Part shown: positions 1-4,995 of the stretch, piece after piece
How positions within the stretch are numbered: position 1 is the stretch's first letter
How the letters are laid out: each line of letters opens with the position of its first letter
Assembly: GCA_017962285.1 (NCBI GenBank)
Contig: JAGCVR010000124.1
Location: 1 to 7,807, forward strand
DNA from: Muribaculaceae bacterium
GTDB taxonomy: Bacteria > Bacteroidota > Bacteroidia > Bacteroidales > Muribaculaceae
Direction: 5' to 3'
Length of the DNA: 7,807 nucleotides
Notes under the pieces: model-generated
Database searches by the model: none
Told to the model about the DNA's origin: nothing
What the model saw: the letters and a program-made list of their open reading frames with translations, nothing else
Made by a program: the position numbers and the translations under genes

Positions 1-665
1 CACCTGTCAGCTACGACGACGATGCCAAGAGAGTCATAACAGAATTCCACTGGCCCGGAAACGTGCGTCAGTTGAAGAATGTGGTGGAACAGATAGCTCT
101 TTTCGAAGCCGGGAAGACCATAACCGGCGATGTGGTAAGACATTATCTGCCCATAGACACCGCAAACATGCAGCTCGCACTGCGCGAAAACGTGCAGTTC
201 GACTATACCCGCGAACGCGAAGTGCTGTTTAAGATGATTTTCCAGCTTCAGCAGGAACTCAGTGGCCTGAAAAATGCCGTAAGCAATCTCAGCGAAAGTG
301 GTGGCACTGTGAAAGGGCAACGCCATGGGCACATCAGCACCAGTGTAATGGAGATGCAACGCAACACTTCCAGGATTCTCAATCCCGACGAAATTAACGA
401 GCCCATGGAGTTCAGAAGCATGCACAACGAATCTGTGCCTGAGCGTCCAACGATCGTTAACCTCGACGAGCATCACCAAGCCAGCGAAGTTCAGGCAATG
501 CCGGTGGACGAGGACCACACACCTGCCAGGACACTGAAAGCCACCGAACGGGAAACCATCGAACGCGCGCTCGAACGCAACGGTGGGGTGCGCAACCGTA
601 CGGCAAAAGAGTTGAACATCTCGGAGCGGACCCTATATCGCAAAATCAAAGAATACGGATTGTAA
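1..665 (+). CDS. Sigma-54-dependent AAA+ transcriptional regulator, C-terminal part (5' end outside window)
   Basis: This is an enhancer-binding activator of sigma-54 RNA polymerase, of which only the last ~221 residues are present. The frame is open from base 3 and enters with the end of the AAA+ module: the motif WPGNVRQLKN (bases 51-80) is the hallmark C-terminal element of the sigma-54 interaction domain. A GTG at 63 is internal to this motif and is not the start. A helical, Gln/Glu-rich linker follows (bases ~200-290, probably coiled coil), then a low-complexity polar spacer. The last ~40 codons (~543-662) form a Fis-type helix-turn-helix, with ERETIERAL as first helix and ISERTLYRKIKEYGL as recognition helix. 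The missing N-terminal part would hold Walker A/B and the GAFTGA loop and would show whether a receiver domain exists. The gene ends 32 nt before lptE, so it probably starts the envelope gene string. Its targets cannot be read from the window. Confidence 0.93.
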   Translation, partial: PVSYDDDAKRVITEFHWPGNVRQLKNVVEQIALFEAGKTITGDVVRHYLPIDTANMQLALRENVQFDYTREREVLFKMIFQLQQELSGLKNAVSNLSESGGTVKGQRHGHISTSVMEMQRNTSRILNPDEINEPMEFRSMHNESVPERPTIVNLDEHHQASEVQAMPVDEDHTPARTLKATERETIERALERNGGVRNRTAKELNISERTLYRKIKEYGL

Positions 666-697
666 TCCGGCATGGCAGTTAACAGAAAAAATCGGAG

Positions 698-1213
698 ATG
701 AAAAGGATTGTGACAATAGCATTGATGTTTGTGGCTCTCGTGGCAGGAAACTCGTGCATACCCAAATACACGCTCAACGGAGCGGCAATCGACTACTCGA
801 AGTACCACACCATTTCGTTCAGCAGCTTCCCCATCAGGGCAGCGCTGGTCTATGCGCCGCTGCAACAGCTTTTCGAGACCAAACTGATGGACATGGTTTC
901 GCAGCAGACACGACTCCGCATTCAGGACAACCCAAACAGCGACCTTCGCATGGAAGGTGAGATTTCGGGCTACAACCTCACACCGCAGGCCGTGGGCGAA
1001 GATGCCTACGCAAGCCAGACACGCCTCACCATCCAAGTGAGGGTTCACTACATCGACAACAAGAATCCGGCACTTACTTCAGAGCAGACGTTCTCGGCCT
1101 ATCGCGACTTCAACAGCGACCTTATGCTGACCGACGTTCAGGATGACCTGTGCAACCAGATTTGCAACGACCTGACCGACCTCATATTCAACGCCACACT
1201 CGGCAACTGGTAA
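698..1213 (+). CDS. lptE: LPS-assembly lipoprotein LptE family protein
   Basis: LptE is the outer-membrane lipoprotein that plugs and assembles the LptD barrel, which delivers lipopolysaccharide to the cell surface. The 171-residue product starts with a lipoprotein signal: Lys-Arg, a hydrophobic stretch (residues 4-16), then Cys20. The lipobox is loose, with Gly-Asn-Ser before the Cys. The mature start, CIPKYTLNGAAIDYSKYHTI, resembles Bacteroidetes LptE (Cys, short spacer, Y-x-x-NGA-x-IDY). No acidic residues follow the Cys, so there is no sign of a surface-export signal, which fits a periplasm-facing protein. The rest alternates strands and helices as in the family, including GEISGYNLTPQAV (~residues 88-100). 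The ATG at 698 directly follows GGAG with no usable spacing, so initiation probably relies on the A-rich leader. Residues 1-20 make sense only as a signal peptide, which supports this start. The assignment rests on recognising the family; partner LptD is not in the window. Confidence 0.85.
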   Translation: MKRIVTIALMFVALVAGNSCIPKYTLNGAAIDYSKYHTISFSSFPIRAALVYAPLQQLFETKLMDMVSQQTRLRIQDNPNSDLRMEGEISGYNLTPQAVGEDAYASQTRLTIQVRVHYIDNKNPALTSEQTFSAYRDFNSDLMLTDVQDDLCNQICNDLTDLIFNATLGNW

Positions 1214-1230
1214 ACCCAACGACAGAGATA

Positions 1231-1986
1231 ATGACAATCAACGAGATAATAGACAAGATAAACGAACCCGCCGGCGAAATTACACGCACCGAAGTGGAAC
1301 AGTGGCAGCGGGAGCATCCCTACTTTGTTCTCCCAGCCTTCATTTATCTTAAACGACACGGTGTGGACGGCAACGAGGACCTGGTTCAACGACTGGCGAT
1401 AATGGTGCCGTCGAGACGCGACCTTGCCATGCACATTGAAGGCTTCGCCAAACGTTTCATCAACTTCTATCCGTCGGAGCCAGAGCCGGAGATGCCCGAT
1501 ACCGACACTACAATTGACCAGTTCCTTGCATCCTACGGCAACGCAAGTCCCAAAGAAATTGAAGCACTGAATGCCTCCATTTTCAACCCCATGCCCGACT
1601 ACGCCGACGTGCTTGCTGCACAAGAACAGGAGACATCCCCCACAGCGCCACAGAGCGAGCAGGACCGGATGATAAACGACTTCATAGAGAAATCCCGCCA
1701 GAACGAACGTCAGGTGACCGCCGAGGCTATTGAACCCGAAATCAGCGAGCAGGAAAAAGCCGAAATAGCAAGTGCCGAGATAGAATCTCCTACCGAACGA
1801 GACAGCTCCATGATAAGCGAAAGCCTCGCTAAATTCTACATTTCCCAGCATAAATATGAAAGCGCTTTGGAAATTATTCGGAACATAAGTTTGAATTTTC
1901 CAGAAAAAAGTATTTACTTTGCAGACCAAATCCGATTTTTGAGGAAATTGATAGTAAACGAACAATATTTAAACAAAAAACAATAA
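1231..1986 (+). CDS. Uncharacterised protein with TPR-like C-terminus, between lptE and secG
   Basis: This is a 251-residue soluble acidic protein with no signal peptide or membrane segment, so probably cytoplasmic. I cannot assign a function. The start is ATG 1231, which opens MTINEIIDKINEPAGEIT. The frame runs open upstream to 1150, but that part overlaps lptE and reads as unrelated sequence. Three parts are visible: an N-terminal helical region (residues ~1-85); a Pro/Glu/Gln-rich linker (~86-190) with short hydrophobic islands such as TTIDQFLASYG and MINDFIEK; and a C-terminal helical hairpin (~191-245) with SESLAKFYISQHKYESALEI followed by FPEKSIYFADQIRFL. That spacing resembles a tetratricopeptide unit (Y/F, A-L-x-x-I, P at the turn). 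From memory, similar proteins sit at this position in other Bacteroidales. It lies 17 nt after lptE and 4 nt before secG, so a role with envelope assembly or secretion is possible but is only inference from position. Confidence 0.85.
   Translation: MTINEIIDKINEPAGEITRTEVEQWQREHPYFVLPAFIYLKRHGVDGNEDLVQRLAIMVPSRRDLAMHIEGFAKRFINFYPSEPEPEMPDTDTTIDQFLASYGNASPKEIEALNASIFNPMPDYADVLAAQEQETSPTAPQSEQDRMINDFIEKSRQNERQVTAEAIEPEISEQEKAEIASAEIESPTERDSSMISESLAKFYISQHKYESALEIIRNISLNFPEKSIYFADQIRFLRKLIVNEQYLNKKQ
1890..1921 (+). promoter_or_regulatory. Possible internal promoter for secG (Bacteroidetes-type)
   Basis: TTTG at 1890-1893 is followed after 20 nt by TTACTTTG at 1914-1921. The Bacteroidetes primary sigma consensus is TTTG, 19-21 nt, TAnnTTTG, so only the second base of the -7 box departs from it. 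The surrounding ~150 bases are clearly more AT-rich than the rest of this gene. A start near 1928 would give secG a leader of about 60 nt. The -7 element also encodes the Ile-Tyr-Phe-Ala peptide, so the match may come from coding. Confidence 0.4.
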
Positions 1987-1990
1987 GAAA

Positions 1991-2320
1991 ATGTACATTA
2001 TTCTATCCATTTTGATTTTGGTGTCGGCAGTGATGCTTGTTGGCATTATTCTTATCCAGAAGTCGAAAGGTGGCGGTCTTGCCGCCGGTTTCAGCGGCTA
2101 TAACTCAATGGCCGGTGTTCGTCAGACCACAAACTTTGTGGAAAAAGCCACATGGGGCCTGGCAATTTTTATCTGCGCTCTGAGCATTGCATCGTGCTTC
2201 ATAGCACCTCGTCTGATCAATGCAGCACCGCAGATTAAGCAACTCCCCGTTGCCGAACAGCAGGCAACTCCTTTCGAGGCTCCCGCGCAACCTGCGCAGC
2301 CCGCACAGCCGGCTAAATAA
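1991..2320 (+). CDS. secG: Preprotein translocase subunit SecG
   Basis: SecG is the small accessory subunit of the SecYEG channel in the inner membrane and helps SecA-driven export. The 109-residue product has the family layout: a first membrane helix (residues ~2-22), the signature loop IQKSKGGGLAAGFSG (22-36), a connecting segment with NSMAG and TTNFVEKATW, and a second membrane helix (~54-72). The C-terminal tail (73-109) ends in a Pro/Ala/Gln-rich repeat, longer than a minimal SecG but common for the family. ATG 1991 is 4 nt after the preceding stop and is preceded by AATAAGAAA, an A-rich leader typical of Bacteroidetes starts. It is the last gene before the terminator at 2354. The two-helix topology and loop motif make the call secure. 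Confidence 0.95.
   Translation: MYIILSILILVSAVMLVGIILIQKSKGGGLAAGFSGYNSMAGVRQTTNFVEKATWGLAIFICALSIASCFIAPRLINAAPQIKQLPVAEQQATPFEAPAQPAQPAQPAK
2282..2317 (+). repeat. Four 9-bp tandem units encoding Pro-Ala-Gln repeats in the SecG tail
   Basis: Units at 2282-2290, 2291-2299, 2300-2308 and 2309-2317 encode PAQ, PAQ, PAQ and PAK. The units differ mainly at third codon positions (CCC/CCT/CCG, GCG/GCA/GCT, CAA/CAG), so the repeat is older than simple recent slippage and is preserved mainly as peptide. Confidence 0.8.
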
Positions 2321-2353
2321 GCCAAGCGACATCGTTTGATTTTTGACAATCAT

Positions 2354-2393
2354 TCTCCCCTTTTCCTTATCACGGGTTAAAGGGGAGATTTTT
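2354..2393 (+). terminator. Rho-independent terminator after secG
   Basis: A perfect 10-bp stem (TCTCCCCTTT at 2354-2363 with AAAGGGGAGA at 2379-2388) has a 15-nt loop and is followed at once by five T residues (2389-2393). It lies 33 nt after the secG stop and separates the envelope gene string from the acpP operon. Confidence 0.92.
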
Positions 2394-2472
2394 CACGCTC
2401 CTATTTTTTCCGTGACGGCTCTCCGCCTCATGTTAAAAAGCACTAACGAAGGGCAAATTGTTGAAATTTTTC

Positions 2473-2503
2473 TTTAATATCTCAATAATAATTGCTTACT
2501 TTG
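2473..2503 (+). promoter_or_regulatory. Likely promoter of the acpP-fabF-rnc operon
   Basis: TTACTTTG (2496-2503) resembles the Bacteroidetes -7 box TAnnTTTG, with one mismatch. A weak -33 element, TTTA (2473-2476), lies 19 nt upstream. It sits in a strongly AT-rich stretch downstream of the secG terminator, where a new promoter is required. A start near 2510 would leave a ~45-nt leader, A/T-rich and without a Shine-Dalgarno sequence. The remaining intergenic bases (2394-2472) hold nothing I can call. The same TTACTTTGC string occurs in the candidate secG promoter. Confidence 0.6.
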
Positions 2504-2556
2504 CCACGCAAAAAAAGAGAAATTGAATTTTATAACATTTTTAAAACTTTACAATC

Positions 2557-2793
2557 ATGTCAGAAATTAAAGACAAAGTAATTGCTATTATCGTAGAAAA
2601 GCTCGCCATTGACCCGGCACAAGTAACAGAAGAAGCAACTTTTGCTCAAGACCTTGGCGCAGATTCTCTCGAAACTGCAGAGCTTATTATGGAGTTTGAA
2701 CAAGTTTTTGATATCCAAATTCCCGAGGAAGAGTCTCTCAAGATCCAGACTGTTGGCGACGCCATCAAGTTCTTGGAAGAAGCTAAGGCTTAA
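2557..2793 (+). CDS. acpP: Acyl carrier protein
   Basis: AcpP is the small acidic cytoplasmic carrier that holds growing acyl chains as thioesters on a 4'-phosphopantetheine arm during type II fatty acid synthesis. At 78 residues it has the normal length. The attachment site is Ser37 in the motif DLGADSLETAELIMEFEQVF, directly preceded by Asp36 as required by holo-ACP synthase. The four-helix layout is visible: helix I residues ~3-16, helix II from Ser37, a short helix near 56-61, and helix IV at 66-75 (VGDAIKFLEE). The start follows ACTTTACAATC with no Shine-Dalgarno sequence, which is normal in this phylum. It is the first gene of the operon, 55 nt before fabF, which uses acyl-AcpP as substrate. 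There are no abnormal features. Confidence 0.97.
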   Translation: MSEIKDKVIAIIVEKLAIDPAQVTEEATFAQDLGADSLETAELIMEFEQVFDIQIPEEESLKIQTVGDAIKFLEEAKA

Positions 2794-2829
2794 TAGCCCG
2801 CGATATTAGTGACATCATCCTCACTATTA
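2791..2829 (+). other. Weak alternative hairpins between acpP and fabF
   Basis: TAGTGA (2807-2812) can pair with TCACTA (2821-2826) around an 8-nt loop. TAATAG (2791-2796), which includes the acpP stop codon, can pair with CTATTA (2824-2829). The two structures exclude each other and neither has a T run, so this is not a terminator. It might act as an mRNA processing or stability element. The short AT-rich arms make chance likely. Confidence 0.25.
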
Positions 2830-2848
2830 CTCACATAAACACCAATAT

Positions 2849-4132
2849 ATGGAATTTAAAAGAGTAGTAGTAACAGGTCTTGGTGCGATCACTCCGCTGG
2901 GAAACGACGTTGACACCGTTTGGAACAACGCCATCAACGGAATGAGTGGAGCAGGACCTATTACTCATTTCGATACTACACTGTTTAAGACAAAATTCGC
3001 ATGTGAGGTTAAAGATTTTGACCCCGCGAAATATCTCTTAGACCCAGAAGACCGCAAAGAGTTGCGCGAATTCAAACGCTGCGACCTCTACACACAATAT
3101 GCCCTGGCAGCAGCAAAGATGGCGCTCGACGACTCGAACCTGCTTGTTGAAAGCACAGACCGAAACAACGTGGGCGTTATTTTCGCATCTGGAATCGGCG
3201 GACTTCACACCTTCGAAGAACAAGCCGGGGAATATGCGTTGCATGCCGACCGCGGCCCTGCCTACAGTCCGTTCTTTATTCCCACAATGATTGCCGACAT
3301 CGCTGCCGGACACATCAGCGTGAAATACGGACTGCGTGGTCCCAACTTTGGTGTGGTTTCTGCCTGCGCCACTTCCACAAACGCCATGATCGACGCATTC
3401 AACTATGTGCGCCTTGGCAAAGCCTGTGCGATTGTTACCGGCGGATCTGAAGCGCCCATCTTCCCTGCCGGTGTGGGAGGCTTCAATTCCATGCACGCAC
3501 TCTCCACACGCAACGACAGCCCTGAAACGGCGTCTCGCCCATTCAGCGCATCGCGCGACGGTTTTGTGATGGGAGAAGGCGGTGTGTGTCTTATCTTCGA
3601 AGAGTTGCAACACGCTCTGGACCGCGGTGCTAAAATCTACGGAGAAGTAATCGGTGGCGGCATGAGTGCCGACGCTTACCATCTCACAGCAACCCACCCC
3701 GAAGGACTCGGAGCAAAACTGGTTATGGAACGCGCGCTCAAAGATGCAGGCATCAAGCCCGAGGATGTTGACTATATCAATGTCCACGGGACATCCACTC
3801 CAGTTGGAGACCCGTCGGAAGCGAAAGCAATTGGCGAACTCTTCGGTGAGCATGCCTATAAGCTCAACATCAGTTCCACCAAATCAATGACGGGACACAT
3901 GCTCGGAGCAACAGGCGCCATGGAAGCCCTGTTCTGCGTCAAAGCGTGTCAGGACGACATCGTTCCGCCCACAATTAATCACGAAAACGGCGACGAAGAC
4001 GAAAAAATTGACTACAGAATGAATTTCACATTCAATAAAGCTCAACGCCGCTCAGTTAATATCGCCCTTTCCAACACATTTGGATTCGGAGGACACAATG
4101 CAAGCATAATTGTCAGGAAGTTCAACAAATAA
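2849..4132 (+). CDS. fabF: 3-oxoacyl-[acyl-carrier-protein] synthase II (KAS II)
   Basis: FabF condenses malonyl-ACP with acyl-ACP to extend the chain by two carbons, in the cytoplasmic type II pathway. The 427-residue product has the thiolase fold with its full active site: Cys173 in VVSACATSTNAM, His313 in VHGTSTPVGDPSEAKA, Lys345 and His350 in STKSMTGHMLGATGAMEA. These are each ten residues beyond E. coli Cys163, His303, Lys335 and His340, so the core aligns without gaps between them. The gating motif GFGGHN (412-417) has Phe413 at the position of E. coli Phe400. The N-terminus RVVVTGLGAITPLGNDV is typical and fixes the ATG at 2849. The extra ten residues fall before the nucleophile, around the charged stretch at 52-67. 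It lies between its substrate carrier gene acpP and rnc. Cys-His-His rather than Cys-His-Asn excludes KAS III (FabH). The KAS II rather than KAS I call rests on overall motif similarity. Confidence 0.96.
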   Translation: MEFKRVVVTGLGAITPLGNDVDTVWNNAINGMSGAGPITHFDTTLFKTKFACEVKDFDPAKYLLDPEDRKELREFKRCDLYTQYALAAAKMALDDSNLLVESTDRNNVGVIFASGIGGLHTFEEQAGEYALHADRGPAYSPFFIPTMIADIAAGHISVKYGLRGPNFGVVSACATSTNAMIDAFNYVRLGKACAIVTGGSEAPIFPAGVGGFNSMHALSTRNDSPETASRPFSASRDGFVMGEGGVCLIFEELQHALDRGAKIYGEVIGGGMSADAYHLTATHPEGLGAKLVMERALKDAGIKPEDVDYINVHGTSTPVGDPSEAKAIGELFGEHAYKLNISSTKSMTGHMLGATGAMEALFCVKACQDDIVPPTINHENGDEDEKIDYRMNFTFNKAQRRSVNIALSNTFGFGGHNASIIVRKFNK

Positions 4133-4185
4133 ATACCACGGCACCATGTGAGTTAATAACAATAAATCTCGCGATCATGGTATTT
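4131..4185 (+). promoter_or_regulatory. Inverted repeats that can pair with the rnc start codon
   Basis: AAATACCA (4131-4138, starting inside the fabF stop codon) is the exact complement of TGGTATTT (4178-4185, inside the rnc start region). Separately, ACCATG (4143-4148) can pair with CATGGT (4176-4181), which contains the rnc ATG. Either helix would bury the start codon. The loops are long (39 and 27 nt) and the helices short, so a regulatory role is only a possibility. Confidence 0.3.
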
Positions 4186-4968
4186 AGCAACTTCATACAC
4201 TACATAAAACTCCTTTTCGCCAAGGATAAGGAGTTTTATGTTTTTATCTACAGCACAACAGGTTTCTTTCCCAGAAACATTGAGCCCTACCGGCTCGCTT
4301 TCATTCATCGGTCAAAGCCCATAAAGACATCAACCGGAAAATGGGCGGACAATGAGCGCCTTGAGTTCCTGGGCGATGCCATTCTCGATTCTGTCGTGGC
4401 ATCCTATCTTTTCTCGCACTACCCAGACCAAAACGAAGGATTCCTTACCGCCACGCGGGCAAAAATCGTCCAGCGCGAAAGTCTAAACCGCATCGGCTCT
4501 CTTCTGAAACTCGACACTCATGTTAAGGCGGCCGCACACACATCTTCGCACAATTCCTATATCAACGGCAACGCAGTGGAAGCCCTGATTGGTGCCCTCT
4601 ACCTGGACCGCGGCTATGATGCCTGCGTAAAATTCATCACCAATCGAATCATAACGAGATATATCGACATCAATACACTGGTCCAGACAGAACAGAATTT
4701 CAAGTCTCGCCTGATTGAATGGACTCAAAAATACCGCATTTCCATTGAGTTTGAACTCGTGGACACATACTACGACTCTCAGAACAACCCTGAGTTCAAG
4801 ACAGCAATTCTGCTCGGGGGCATCTTTGCCGCCGATGCCCTGGGATACAGCAAGAAAGAATCGCATCAGGCTGCTTCGAAAAAGGCTCTTGACCGGATAA
4901 AAACCGACCCGCGATTTCGCGAACAGGTGCTTTCAACTGCCGAAATCACTGACAACACGGAGAAATAA
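4177..4968 (+). CDS. rnc: Ribonuclease III
   Basis: RNase III is a dimeric Mg-dependent endonuclease that cleaves double-stranded RNA, including rRNA precursors and structured mRNAs. The 263-residue protein has the nuclease domain (~28-150) and a dsRNA-binding domain (~170-238). The signature NERLEFLGDAILD gives Glu60, Glu63 and Asp67, matching E. coli Glu38, Glu41 and Asp45. The second metal motif reads GNAVEALIGALYLD, so Glu135 matches E. coli Glu117, but Asn132 replaces Asp114. The binding domain runs from NFKSRLIEWTQKY to ESHQAASKKALDRI. The first ~25 residues form an extension relative to E. coli; KLLFAKDKEFY resembles Bacteroidetes homologues as I recall them, which supports ATG 4177. 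The gene lies 44 nt after fabF and probably shares its transcript, as rnc often does with fatty-acid genes. A strong hairpin lies in codons 9-22. The stop is 3 nt from that of convergent mfd. Confidence 0.95.
   Translation: MVFSNFIHYIKLLFAKDKEFYVFIYSTTGFFPRNIEPYRLAFIHRSKPIKTSTGKWADNERLEFLGDAILDSVVASYLFSHYPDQNEGFLTATRAKIVQRESLNRIGSLLKLDTHVKAAAHTSSHNSYINGNAVEALIGALYLDRGYDACVKFITNRIITRYIDINTLVQTEQNFKSRLIEWTQKYRISIEFELVDTYYDSQNNPEFKTAILLGGIFAADALGYSKKESHQAASKKALDRIKTDPRFREQVLSTAEITDNTEK
4202..4245 (+). promoter_or_regulatory. Strong hairpin with T run inside the start of rnc (possible RNase III site or attenuator)
   Basis: ACATAAAACTCCTT (4202-4215) is the exact reverse complement of AAGGAGTTTTATGT (4228-4241), giving a 14-bp perfect stem. 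Past one T-T mismatch (4216/4227), T4217-A4226 and C4218-G4225 can also pair, leaving a six-base apical loop. The right arm runs into TTTTT (4241-4245), so the element also has the shape of an intrinsic terminator, although only 4 of the 14 pairs are G-C. It covers codons 9-22 of rnc. In E. coli, RNase III cleaves a stem-loop in its own leader; a similar role here is inference. Confidence 0.55.
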
Positions 4969-4970
4969 TC

Positions 4971-4995
4971 ATCACACGGCGCTGAGACGTGTGAT
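4971..4995. terminator. Hairpin at the convergent rnc/mfd junction, possible shared 3' end
   Basis: ATCACACG (4971-4978) and CGTGTGAT (4988-4995) form a perfect 8-bp stem with a 9-nt loop. It begins 3 nt after the rnc stop and covers the last mfd codons plus the mfd stop. On the - strand it is followed by GATTATTT, a poor T run; on the + strand there is none. It could protect or define both 3' ends, but it is not a textbook terminator. No better terminator is visible for either gene nearby. Confidence 0.45.

Noticed and set aside
63..65. GTG as start of a separate 200-residue protein
   Set aside because: It lies inside the WPGNVRQL motif of a longer reading frame that is open back to base 3, so it is an internal Val of the regulator.
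491..1048. 185-codon open frame on the - strand across the regulator end and lptE
   Set aside because: It is antisense to two well-supported genes, has Cys/His/Arg-rich composition typical of shadow frames, and shows no recognisable motif.
1150..1230. N-terminal extension of the TPR-like protein from ATG 1150
   Set aside because: It would overlap the last 64 bases of lptE and reads as a Pro/Arg-rich shadow; ATG 1231 begins a sensible helical sequence at normal operon spacing.
1138..1965. 275-codon open frame on the - strand opposite the TPR-like gene
   Set aside because: It mirrors a tightly spaced + strand gene; its composition (Phe, Gly, Cys, Val rich) is what antisense of acidic coding sequence gives.
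2432..2469. Small palindromes upstream of acpP (GTTA/TAAC at 2432-2447; AAATT/AATTT at 2455-2469) as repressor operators
   Set aside because: Arms of 4-5 bases in AT-rich DNA are expected by chance, and no matching second site or known fatty-acid regulator motif is visible.
3038..3853. 271-codon open frame on the - strand within fabF
   Set aside because: fabF has an intact active site and codon pattern; the antisense frame is Cys/His-rich with no domain signature.
4133..4176. Separate promoter for rnc in the fabF-rnc gap
   Set aside because: No TTTG / TAnnTTTG pair is present in the 44-nt gap, so co-transcription with fabF is the simpler reading.
4228..4324. AAGGAG plus ATG at 4238, a 28-codon out-of-frame reading frame in rnc
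   Set aside because: The Shine-Dalgarno-like string is the right arm of the hairpin, Bacteroidetes rarely depend on such sites, and the peptide shows no features.
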